From positions 282,677,530-282,741,529 of the forward strand of contig OY992536.1 in the NCBI GenBank assembly GCA_963921195.1: a DNA stretch of 64,000 nucleotides. The letters run 5' to 3'. Positions 22,339-32,224 of this stretch are shown here, piece by piece (within the stretch, counting starts at the first letter, position 1; the number at the start of each line of letters is the position of its first letter). A program made the position numbers and the translations under genes. The stretch comes from Pegoplata infirma (Eukaryota > Arthropoda > Insecta > Diptera > Anthomyiidae). The notes below the pieces were generated by a model. That model saw only the letters and a list, made by a program, of their open reading frames with translations. It searched no databases and was not told where the DNA came from.

Positions 22339-22738
22339 CAAGGATGGGTACCAATACCTTTTCAATACCAATACCCTTTAATAACAATTTTAATTGAAAA
22401 CCAATACCGAAGAAAAACTAATACCTTTATTTGGGCGTGAGTTTGCGTGATTTAATTTTACTTATTTAATTAGAATTTTTTCATTTCTTGCAAAAAAAAA
22501 AATTTAGCTGTTTTTTTTTTGTAAGAAAATTTGTTTGCGTGAGTTGAGCTTGCAAGACTCATGCGTGAGCGTGTTTGAATCTGGCGTGAGTTACGCGTGA
22601 GCGTGAGAAATTTTAATTTCAATCACGTGATTGTGAGTGAGTGAAAAAAAATTGCGTTAGTGATTAGTGAGTGATAAGTTTTTTTTTGCGTGAGCGTGAG
22701 TGAGTGTAAGTCAAAATCCACTCACGCGCCCATCTCTA
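22339..22738. mobile_element. Fragments of one or two hAT-like MITEs (CAATACC and GCGTGAG motif arrays)
   Basis: The left part begins CAAGGATGGGTACCAATACC and iterates CAATACC (22350-22420). The right part iterates GCGTGAG (22434-22720) and ends, inverted, TAGAGATGGGCGCGTGAG. No matching 8-bp duplication is seen, so these look like truncated neighbours rather than one intact unit. A 45-bp A/T spacer with a poly-A run separates GCGTGAG clusters. Confidence 0.45.
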
Positions 22739-23130
22739 CTGTCAACGATATGTTTTTGTACGAAAGAGAAAAACTAAAGAAAATTAAGAGCTTAAACGTG
22801 TAAGCAATAGGTGTTAGGATTCGAAGAAGAAATCAACACTTCATTCCCGATTTCAGGTATTAGGATTCTTTGAAGAAATCAACACTTCATTTTCATAAGA
22901 AATGCCTAAAAGTATTTAAAATATTCAGCGTACATTTTGACCATTAAGGTTTAGTTAGCTAAAAACGTAAACTTAACGTTAACTCTATGCAATGTTCATT
23001 AAGCAAAATAGTGCAGAACATTCTTATTTATGTTTAGCTTTTTTATGTTAAGTTAGAGAAATTTTATTCCCAACAAAACTTCTTTACGTTTTTACTTGAC
23101 ATAGAAGTAAGAAAAATGATAAAGACTAGG
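22739..23130. other. No gene; short duplicated phrase
   Basis: GAAGAAATCAACACTTCATT is repeated at about 22824 and 22873. It is otherwise AT-rich sequence without identified features. Confidence 0.4.
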
Positions 23131-23282
23131 TTAGCTACCCGTTGCCGTCACCTAACGTAGCGTAGCGGTCAAAATCATATACAAAATCCCGTAACCTTCT
23201 GCAAAGAAGAATAATTGCTCTCACTTGTTCCTATCTAACAAAAACCTCTCTACGCTACGTTAGGGTTCGGTTACGGGTGCAT
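23131..23282. mobile_element. Short inverted-repeat MITE-like element
   Basis: CTACCCGTTGCCGTCACCTA on the left mirrors TAGGGTTCGGTTACGGGTGC on the right. Inner CTAACGTAGCGTAG/CTACGCTACGTTAG is a perfect pair. The element is 152 bp. The target duplication is unclear. Confidence 0.55.
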
Positions 23283-23325
23283 TTAAAAATAGAATAATAC
23301 ATTCAAAAATATTTTTTTTTCTATA

Positions 23326-24013
23326 CCCGAGTAAAAATAAACATATATTACAATATATAAATTGATACAAACATAATAAATTATATATGATTATACATCC
23401 CTGAGATATTTTCTAAATTTTTTTAATGCAGTCATATGTAGTAATATATAATTTAATCATGATTCGGATTAAAAGGTGTACGGTTGATATAATTATATAA
23501 AATTATATGAGGGTCAATACAAAATTTCTTTTTCTGTATAATTTAACTTAAAATTATATATAGCTTATGCTGTTCCATATAAACCTATATATGTTTACAA
23601 TTAACCAAAAATGTTCTAAGTTTTTTAGGCAAAGTGTAAGAAACTTTTAAAAATGTTCCTAAACATTTCTTGTTAGGGTTATGTATATCACCTATCGGGT
23701 TCGAAGCGTACCCAAACATTTTTTTGGTTTTTGAAAATTATATGTTTTGTGAATGTATCGTTGACCTGTGGTGTATCTCAACCCAAACCAAAAAAAACCA
23801 GGATTTTATATGTTTTTGTGCAATTAGATCTAATTAGATCCACCAATATAAGGCAATGTCTGGTCAAAACTCGGATGAAATCAAATCATATTTTATACAA
23901 GTAGATCTTTTTTAATGCAAAAACATCCACCATTATTCGGATCAAATTGCGTATTAATATATATTGTGTCAGATATCATTATATATTGCATCATATAAAA
24001 ATTTTTACTCGGG
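23326..24013. mobile_element. TIR element with CCCGAGTAAAAAT ends, copy 2
   Basis: CCCGAGTAAAAATAAACATAT and its inverted partner TATAAAAATTTTTACTCGGG are flanked by TA on both sides. ATATGATTATA/TATATAATT-type motifs are iterated near the ends. It is 688 bp, shorter than 12136-13556 and mostly different inside, so it is a related but not identical non-autonomous type. No coding sequence is seen. Confidence 0.65.
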
Positions 24014-24036
24014 TAGGAAAAATTTTTAATTGTATA

Positions 24037-25995
24037 CATATGGGGCATTCCATGTGAAATCGGACACTTTGAAAAACTTTTTTTTTTAGATTTTCCCAAT
24101 TTGCTTACAGTTTTTAGTACCCTTCGAAAACTCCTCCGTGGTACATTTTCAGATTTTTTTGATGACCCGTTCAAAAGATATCGAATTTTTAAAAATTGGT
24201 AGTTTGTTCCTTTACTCAAACTTCTTTTAATCATAACTTCTTCAATAATGGTCCAAATTTCAATTTTTTTTTTTCAAAATTTTTGTTTTTTTAAGTACTT
24301 TCTAAAAAAAAATCCCAAAAAATTCTTAAAAGCGCTCTAGTATGCGATTTTTAAGTTTTAAAATTTAAATCTCATTTTTGAAAATGTTTGTACTCTTCGA
24401 TTTTTTTGAAATTTTTTTGTGTAAAACTTCTATCAATTCTACAAACTTTTTGCCCAGGAAGATCGTGGGATAACGATTATTACTATTTTTTAAAATTTTT
24501 TTAAAAAATTTTATTGTAATTTTACAATCTTAAAATCATTTCTACTGCTCCAATGGTGCGTCATAGAGGGGTCCTTTATAAGACCGACCCCCATTAATTT
24601 TTACGTCTTAACATTTCTTTGGAACAAACTAATACCCTATCTCCAATTTCTAAGGGGGCACCCACACAAAACAACATTTTTTAAAATTTGTTCCAACCGC
24701 TCTAACTGCCCTAATAATGCCCTTAGAGCAACAAATTGTATGGGCGACCCACAATATTTTTTTAGTCCAAACATTTTCTCTGAACACACCTACCCTCTAT
24801 CTTTAACTGTTAAGGCGGTCCCCATACATTTTTTTTTATTTTCTGTAAATTTGTTTTATTTAATCAGCTTCTACCGGTCCAATGGTACGTCCGATAGGGG
24901 TCATTTCTGTGACCGACCCTCATTTATTTTTACCCTACAACATTTTTTCAAAATATACCTACGCCCTATCTCCACTCCCTAAGTAGGCTCCCATACAAAT
25001 AACGGTTGGAGCAATTTTATAAAAATGTAATTTTGTATGGGAGGGTACTTAGGGAGTGGAGTTAGGGCGTAGGTATGTTTTGAAAAAATGTTGTAGGGTA
25101 AAAATAAATGGGGATCGGTCTCACTAATGACCCCTCTCGGACGCACCATTGGACCGGTTGAAGCTGATTAAATAAAACAAATTTACAAAAAATAAAAAAA
25201 AATTGTATGGGGACCGCCTTAACAGTTAAAGATAGAGGGTAGGTGTGTTCAGAGAAAATGTTTGGACTAAAAAAATATTGTGGGTCGGCCATGCAATTTG
25301 GTGCTCTAAGGGCACTATTAGGGCAGTTAGAGCGGTTGGAACAAATTTTAAAAAATGTCGTTTTGTGTGGGAGCCCCCTTAGAAATTGGAGATAGGGTAT
25401 TAGTTTGTTCCAAAGAAATGTTAAGACGTAAAAATTAATGGGGGTCGGTCCTATCAAGGACCCCTCTATGACGCACCATTGGAGCAGTAGAAATGATTTT
25501 AAGATTGGAAAATTACAATAAATTCTTTTCAAAAAATTTAAAAAAGAGTAATAATAATCGTCATCCCACGATCTTCCTGAGCAAAAAATTTGTAGAACTG
25601 ATAGAAGTTTTACACAAAAAAATTTCAAAAAAATCAAAGAGTACAAACATTTTTAAAAATGAGATTTAAATTTTAAAACTTAAAAATCGCATACTAGAGC
25701 TCTTTTAAGAATTTTTTGTTTTTTTTTTTTAGAAAGTACGTAAAAAAACAAAAATTTTGAAAAAAAAAATTGAAATTTGGACCATTATTGAAGAAGTTAT
25801 GATTAAAAGAAGTTTGAGTAAAGGAACAAACTACCAATTTTTAAAAATTCGATATCTTTTGAACGGGTCATCAAAAAAATCTGAAAATTTACCACGAAGG
25901 AGTTTTCGAAGGGTACTAAAAACTGTAAACAAATTAGGAAAATCTAAAAAAAAAGTTTTTCAAAGTGTCCGATTTCACATGGAATGCCCCATATG
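24037..25995. repeat. Giant 1.96-kb inverted repeat (foldback element)
   Basis: CATATGGGGCATTCCATGTG at the left is mirrored by CACATGGAATGCCCCATATG at the right, and near-continuous pairing runs to a short centre near 25000-25020. Each arm is about 970 bp and sampled blocks match at roughly 95%. Transcription from either side would give a very long RNA hairpin. CATATG at both ends could be a target duplication or part of the palindrome. The 80- and 194-codon open frames on opposite strands are mirror readings of the same arm sequence, not genes. Confidence 0.9.
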
Positions 25996-26330
25996 CATTT
26001 TTCTTATTTAAATAAATTTTGTGTAGTAGAAAGATTTCAGAGTTAATACTAAAACATATTTTCTTAAAAATGTCACCAAAGCCAAAAACCTTGAAAATCT
26101 GAGTAAATATACATCCTCACAGGACGTTCTGTTGTATTTGAAAAATATCTGAAAGTATTTTAAAAACTTCAGTATTTTCCATAGGAAAATGTTTTAACAA
26201 CATTTTAAAATAGTAAAAATCTAAAGATTTCAGTTCGGGAAAATTTACAAAGAATATTCTAATTAATGTTTTAGTAAAAAAACGCTTTGTTAAGAAGTTT
26301 ACTATTAAACAATATTAGTTTGTAAAAATA
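25996..26330. other. Interior of the hAT-type element, no gene
   Basis: It has weak inverted similarity with 21960-22040 (TTAACAAAGCG-type blocks). Nothing else is recognised. Confidence 0.35.
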
Positions 26331-26734
26331 ATTTTATGTTTCACTGTATAATAAATGACAAAATAAATAAAATACATTTCTTTTTCAAACACAAAATTTT
26401 CAAAAATATTTGTATTTTTTTGTTTGAATAATACGTTATTTATTCAATTTTTTGTGAATAACCAAAATTATTCAGAAATTTTTGTTAAATAATAAGAAAA
26501 TTTATTTTTTTTCTGTTTGAATAATCAATCAGAAAAAATTATTTGAATTTTTTGGAAACAAATATTATTTTATTTGTATGAAATTGAATAAAATAAAATT
26601 TTATTTTATTCAAATCAAAATAAATAAAATAACAGAGCATTTTATTTTTTGATAACCAACTAAAATATTAAAGTATTTTATTTTTTTCAAAAAATTCAAA
26701 TAAAAGTATTCAATAATACAGCTTTGGTAGTTAT

Positions 26735-26933
26735 CAGGGTTATTAGCCGTTCCCTTTTTAGGGATTGGCTGCACATTGGCAACCTTCCAACATGAGGGAA
26801 AGACTCCCGCACGGTAAGACGAGATAAAAAGGTTGGCCAGTGGACGTGCTAACGTCGTAGAACACTGTTTCAGCACCAGTGCTGGTATACCATCCGGCCC
26901 CGGTTATTTATTTACGTTAAGATCCGCAAGAAC
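26735..26933 (-). pseudogene. LINE reverse transcriptase, N-terminal RT segment
   Basis: The minus strand reads PGPDGIPA, then LKQCSTTLARPLANLF, AGVFPSCWKVANVQPIPKKG and NPDNY. This is the classic start of a LINE RT domain (the GPDGIP ... FP..WK.A...PI.K series). It continues, after removal of the 21576-26726 insertion, into NYRPIAICSALSKVMES at 21567 and below. A stop follows LNVNK. The segment is cut upstream by the MITE at 26934-27735. Confidence 0.85.
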
Positions 26934-27735
26934 TAGTGTTTATAAAAACCGACATTTTGGAAAACCGGTTTCTCGGTTAACCGAAATTCAGTTTTTTCGG
27001 TTAACCGGTTTTCTCGGTTAAACCGGAATAAAAAAACCGGTTAACCGGTTTTTTTTCTTTAACTGACAAACCCAAAAAATAGTTTAAAATTGATTATTTT
27101 TATTAAATAAAAAATCGAATGTAACTAAAGTTAACATATTTTTTTCTTTCAGCAAAGTTAGCAACTGTTATCCTTTGAAAATAGCGGTATTTAAATACGG
27201 TGCTTTATTTTCCTATATTCACCGGAGCTTTATTTTAATTTTTATTGGTTTTATTTAAAAAACAAATACATCAATTCGTTATAAATTGTAGTCCGTATTT
27301 TATATTAATGTTGTTTTATTGACATTTTCTCCATTAATAAAAATTTTAGTACCTGGTTAACAGCCACTTATTAAGTGCTCAATGAAACTGTCCAAAAAAC
27401 GCTCATAACGGGATAATTCAAATATTTACCAGATTAAAATTCCTATTTGGAAAATTGTTTCTTGAAGACAAAAAGTATTTTATACTTCCTTTCTCACGGA
27501 TTTTCAAGGTCTTTTTAATGAAATTTTGAAAATATCATAAAAAAAGTGCAAACCCTTAATATTTGCAAAATATTCCGATTGAATGTATTTTAAAAAAACC
27601 GGTTAACCGACAGAAAAAAAACGGTTTTCGGTGCACCGGAATTTTTCAATTTCGGTTAACCGGTTTGCAAAAAAACCGAAATTTTGGGAAAAAACCGGTT
27701 TTTCGGTTAACCGGTTAACCGGTTTATAAACACTA
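26934..27735. mobile_element. hAT-type MITE with GGTTAACCGG arrays, copy 1
   Basis: The ends are TAGTGTTTATAAA, inverted on both sides. Arms are packed with GGTTAACCGG/CGGTTAACCG palindromes (26945-27060 and 27595-27730). The element is 802 bp and non-coding. Flanks GCAAGAAC and GCACGTGC agree at only 5 of 8 positions, so the duplication is decayed here, but copy 2 at 31178-31961 has a perfect one. It sits inside the minus-strand LINE. Confidence 0.8.
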
Positions 27736-27760
27736 GCACGTGCTAATCTGCTAAGATTAT

Positions 27761-28114
27761 GCTCAGAAATATTTTTAAATTCAGCAAACAGAATCAGTTA
27801 AAACGCAGTAAAATGACTGTTATTTTGTAAAACTGAACGTCAGAGGTTTTAGTAAAAATATCAATTTTAAGAGAAAAATCTGCTGAAAGTTTGTTGAATC
27901 AAATTGAAAGTTTGTTAAATCACGATTTAGTTGATACTTGCTTAACAGCCTACTTGGCGTATCGGTCTAGAGTGATTGTACGTTACAAGCAGTTAATAGC
28001 AACGTATTACAGATGATGGGTTCAATCCTTGTCGGCTGCGATCTGTTAATAATTTTCACATATAGAGGTTTATTGACTATTAACTGAATAAATTTGACAT
28101 TAAAAGTTTTTCTG
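27761..28114. mobile_element. Inverted-repeat element with tRNA-like centre
   Basis: AAGATTAT flanks both sides (27753-27760 and 28115-28122). Inverted ends of CAGAAATATTTTTAAA and CAGAAAAACTTTTAA type are visible, and CAGTTAA recurs at both ends. A tRNA-like segment lies at 27966-28045. The left end shows a three-base offset (GCT) before the inverted repeat, so the exact boundary is uncertain. Confidence 0.5.
27966..28045 (+). other. tRNA-like segment (A and B boxes)
   Basis: TATCGGTCTAGAGTGATTG resembles an A box, and GATGGGTTCAATCCTTG, about 45 bp later, a B box/T loop. The stems do not form a clean cloverleaf, so it is called a tRNA-like remnant. Confidence 0.5.
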
Positions 28115-28122
28115 AAGATTAT

Positions 28123-30217
28123 TATAACTGGATAATATGAAACTAGTAAGAAGCAAACCAGGATGTCTTAAATTAAAAAATTTTCTTTCACACTTTTCTC
28201 AATTCAAAACCCTATATAACAAATTGAAAGTCGTTTTACAGATATTTTAACAGAGTCTTTCTTTTGAGTTCAAAAAAATGAAATCCACCGATTTGCTCTG
28301 CAGATATATTTACTCCAAACCACTTTTTTAAAATTTGAAAATTCGAAAAGTCAGTAATATCTCGAAAACGGTTCTACTTTAAATTTGTTTGACTTCATTT
28401 TCGGATTCAGCGTAAGATTTTATATGTCAATTAAGCATAAGATTTTACAATATCGTGGATCAATTTTTTATTTTTAAACTACTGTTATCATTCCCTTACA
28501 AATTGAATCAAGTGCTATTCAACCCAAAAAAAATTAGCACATTTTACATGTCTGTCTATATCCCCTAAACCAGGTGTAAACTGACACCTTAAAAGTTTTA
28601 TATTTATTTAAACTTTTTTGTTGTTGGTTGTTTGATGTTTTTAAGTTCTGCCAAACATACATAGAAAAATCTTTTCTTATCTTTATTCTTCAATTAAAAT
28701 AAATGTAATTCTCAAAATTCTTTATCAAAGAATAGAAAAAAAATTCCAGCACGTTTAAGTATTGAATCTTTTAAAATGTACAAAAAAATAGAAAATAAAA
28801 AGTAAAATTTAAACTCCCACCGCCATCTTTTAAGCAATAAGAACATTGACATTCCCCAATAGAAGCGAATAATGCCAGCGATGCAATGTGAAACGTAACA
28901 TAATTGATTACGTGCTGAATGATCCCTAAGGATTTATTATAAGTTTATGTATATAAGTGTTAGTGAGTATATTCATACAAATATATATTTGTATATGTTT
29001 TGCATAAAACAGAATAGTAAAAAAAAAACAGAAAAAAATATCTCCTTGAAATAGAGAAAGTTCTTTTGGAAAATTCTATGAAGAAGCTTTGGCAAAGCAA
29101 AACCATTGAAACGTTAAAATTAAAAAAATAAAATTTCGCGTGAAGTGAAAAAAAGGGAAGAAAATAATATCGACCAAATGCAGCTTAAGTAAAAAATACA
29201 AAAAAAAAACAAACAGTTTAAGTAGCAGTTAATGCTACTTTTAGGTAACCCTGTACAAAGAGTAAACGATAAAACAAACCAATTCATGGAAAACAATTGA
29301 AAAATGTTGGATTGAGCATAAGAAAGACAGAAAATAAAAAATTCTAAACTCAATGCTTATCATAAGGAAGTCCTTTGTTAAAGGCAAAGAATTCAAAACA
29401 TTTAAGTGTCAAGACAACAACGAAATAAAACTAGAAGCGTTAAGAAAAAAGAAAAACTAATCGTTTCATGAAAAATCTCTGCTTTTTTTCAGTGCAATTG
29501 ATATGAAACAACAGCATTAAAATAGATTTTTATTTTTTCTTGTGACACTTGTTATAAGTAAATGTTCACTGAAAATTTGTAAGGATGTAAATCTATCAAT
29601 ATTAGGGTGGTCCTTTAAAAACAAAATAGAATTCGACACGGGACGTCCCACATTGGTTGAAGAGTGTCCGAAATTCATTTTTTTTATGTTTGCCGATTTG
29701 GATAATTTTTTGGTATTTTGTTGTCAGATATCTGAATATTATGATTCCGTAATATTAGGCTGATATATTTATTATTTGTTTGGACAGACACGCTCAAAGT
29801 TCATATATGTTCGCTTGTTTAAAATGGCATGCAAATTTACTGTATATTCAATCTTTTGTTACAGTCATAGTAAACTTATCATTTGACTTTGTTGTATATT
29901 TTCGTAGATGACAATTGTCATGGATGAGATTTGCATTAAAAAAAGTTGTTAAAAGTGCCATATAAAAAATTTCGTAGAACAAAATATAAACAACATCAAA
30001 ATTTCAATGTTCATCAACTTCAGTGGACTGCATCTTTTTAGCGCTGTGGATCGGTATTTAACGAACGATGTAAAATTACAGTTTGAAGTCTCAGCTAAAA
30101 GTTAAAAAAAATTCAGCTGCTCCTACCTGCTCCTTTCCAAAAAAAAAAACAGTAAAAACTATAAAATAATAAAGCAACAAAACATGAATTTTCGTTCATG
30201 CTTCAGAAACTCTGATT
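28123..30217. other. Gene-free AT-rich stretch
   Basis: Poly-A-rich sequence has several overlapping chance frames (for example 77 codons at 29120-29353). There is no repeat shared with the window apart from a short match to 11030. No splice or transposon signals are strong enough to call. Confidence 0.4.
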
Positions 30218-30826
30218 TTTATACCCTCCAACCACAGTACGGGGGTCACTCACTTTGTCATTCCGTATGTAATACATCGAAATATCGGTCGGGGACCCTT
30301 AAAAAGAAATAACGATGCAGTCCAAACAAAAAGAGAGAAAAATTTCAGGGGTCTTAATTGGGCAAGAATATCTCTTATGTTACTGGTAAGGTTAAGTTCG
30401 AAGATGAGCAAAATCGGAACAGGGGGAAAAAAGTTCCCCCTTGAAGAACTAAAACGACCCCTGAAAAATACGATATTTTTACGAGTTTTTTTAATTTTTG
30501 CTCAACAAATATAACATTTGTATGCCATATAGACCTGCGCTTGGACCAAGGGGGTTAGAAAATTCGATTTTTTCAGGCCGCCTCCTTTTTGGGGGCGTGG
30601 TTATAGAAATTAATTAAAAATAACGATACAAATTTATTATTTAAGCGAAAATATCATAAACAAATAATTTGTAAACGTATATAGCGGGGATACAGGTGTC
30701 CTCCACCAAATCCGCCGACCCCCCCCACCAAAAAAAGGACGACCCTGCGATTTATTTTTTTATTTTAAACGTGTTCGAGGGTATAAAAGATTCGGCACAG
30801 CCGAATTTAACACTCTTACTTGTTTC
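30218..30826 (+). repeat. Most complete copy of the dispersed fly repeat
   Basis: It starts TTTATACCCTCCAACCACAG, with GTCATTCCGTATGTAATACA and CGAAATATCGGTCGGGGACC following. It ends GAGGGTATAAAAGATTCGGC with dyad TTCGGCACAGCCGAA and tail ACTCTTACTTGTTT. The start and end carry a short inverted pair (TTTATACCCTC/GAGGGTATAAA). Partial copies occur at 37440, 60207 and 63249. A terminal hairpin plus conserved tail fits a non-autonomous Helitron/Helentron-like element, but no Rep/helicase is present to prove it. Confidence 0.65.
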
Positions 30827-31177
30827 TATTCGTTTTTTCTATGGGAGGTGGGCGTAAAAGTGGGCGGATCAGGTATATATTTTCAGGACCTCATTCTACA
30901 ATTATAATATTTATTTTTTGTGAAAATTGAGTTGATGCATTAAAACTCAAGGGAGTTATGCCACTTTTTCAATACAAGTTGTATCGGAAGTGGGCGGATA
31001 TTTTTCAAATTTCACACAAATGATTCTGAGTGTTTAAAAATGATATGTGCCAAAAAAGAATGCCGTAGGTCAAAATTTAATTTTCACTTTGTATGGGAGG
31101 TGGGCGTAAAAGTTGGCCGATCATTTTGATTTTTGCATTTTTTTCTTGATTCAATCAAAAAATACCTATGTGCCAAG
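30827..31177 (+). repeat. Fly-repeat internal block (GGGAGGTGGGCGTAAAAGT)
   Basis: TGGGAGGTGGGCGTAAAAGT occurs at about 30842 and 31094, with GTGGGCGGAT phrases between. The block continues after the MITE at 31962-32120 (GTGCCAAGTTTCATTGTTCT), so the MITE inserted into it. Confidence 0.5.
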
Positions 31178-31961
31178 TAGTGTTTATAAACCGGTTAACC
31201 GGTTAACCGAAAAACCGGTTTTTTCCCAAAATGTCGGTTTTTTGCAAACCGGTTAACCGGAATTGGAAATTTCCGGTGCACCGAAAACCGGTTTTTTCCT
31301 GTCGGTTAACCGGTTTTTTTAAATACATTCTAAGCGGAATATTTTCGCAAATATTAATGGTTTACACTTATTTTTTATGAAATTTTCAAAATTTCTTTGA
31401 AAACACCTTGAAAATCCTTGAGAAAGAAAGTCTAAAATAGTTTTTCACTTCAAGAAACAATTTATCATATAGGAATTTTATTTCGAATAAGATAAATATT
31501 TTAAATACTCACCGATGTAAGCGTTTTTTGACACTTTCATGGAAAACTTATTAAGTGACTGTTAACCAGACAATCAAACAAGCCAACCGGCTTAAAATCG
31601 GGGGAACATGAAAATAAATACTGAACTCCAATTTACTTCTAAAGCCAATTAAAATTTAATTAAAGTTATAGTGAATATGCGAAAATAAAGTACATTATTT
31701 AAATTCCGTTATTTTTATAGGGTAACAGTTGCAAACCTTGATGAAAGAAACAAATATGTTAACTTAAGCTATATTCGCTATATTATTTAATGAAAATTAG
31801 CTATTTTCAAGTATTTTTTTGGTTTTGTCAGTTAAAGAAAAAAAACCGGTTAACCGGTTTTTTTATTCCGGTTTAACCGAGAAAACCGGTTAACCGAAAA
31901 AGCAGATTTTCGGTTAACCGAGAAACCGGTTTCCTAAAATGTCGGTTTTTTATAAACACTA
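31178..31961. mobile_element. hAT-type MITE with GGTTAACCGG arrays, copy 2 (perfect 8-bp TSD)
   Basis: The duplication GTGCCAAG is perfect (31170-31177 and 31962-31969). The ends TAGTGTTTATAAA are inverted. The 784-bp body matches 26934-27735 in opposite orientation, including the inner GTCAGTTAAAG and the GTTAACCGG arrays. Non-coding. Confidence 0.9.
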
Positions 31962-32224
31962 GTGCCAAGTTTCATTGTTCTTCGACAACTTCTTCTATTT
32001 TTAGACGCTCGTTCTAAGAACATCAACCAATGTGCGTTCCCTCAGTTCATTAAGATTCATAAAAAATAAATCCCAGATTTTTTCAAAATTTTCAAAAATG
32101 TTCTTGGGTCGTCCCGGACTCTTGAAGTTCAGGGCCTGGAGCAAAATTTATATTAAAAAAAAACTAAAATTATATAAAAAAAACTAAATAAATCATTATG
32201 AAACAGAGTTTCTTTAACAATTGA

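Larger units (their letters stand above)
21576..26726. mobile_element. hAT-type foldback element, 5.15 kb with nested insertions, inside the LINE
   Basis: An 8-bp duplication GTAGTTAT is perfect (21568-21575 and 26727-26734). The ends are CAGTGCTGTAT and, inverted, CAAAGCTGTAT. Removing the segment and one GTAGTTAT joins the LINE reading frame (NPDNY before, NYRPIAIC after). The terminal ~350-400 bp form long inverted arms rich in ATTATTCAAA/TTTGAATAAT, ending around ACAGTGAAACATAAAATTATT (21913) and AATAATTTTATGTTTCACTGT (26345). No transposase is visible. The middle is occupied by younger elements at 22339-22738, 23131-23282, 23326-24013 and 24037-25995. Confidence 0.75.

Noticed and set aside
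23893..24234. 113-codon minus-strand open frame (and its twin at 25757-26011)
   Set aside because: They are again mirrored arms of the 24037-25995 inverted repeat, spanning the end of another element.
24740..25646. Paired 80- and 194-codon open frames as genes
   Set aside because: They are the same arm of a large inverted repeat read on opposite strands (both contain DPQYFFSPNIFSEHTYPL); a mirror artefact.
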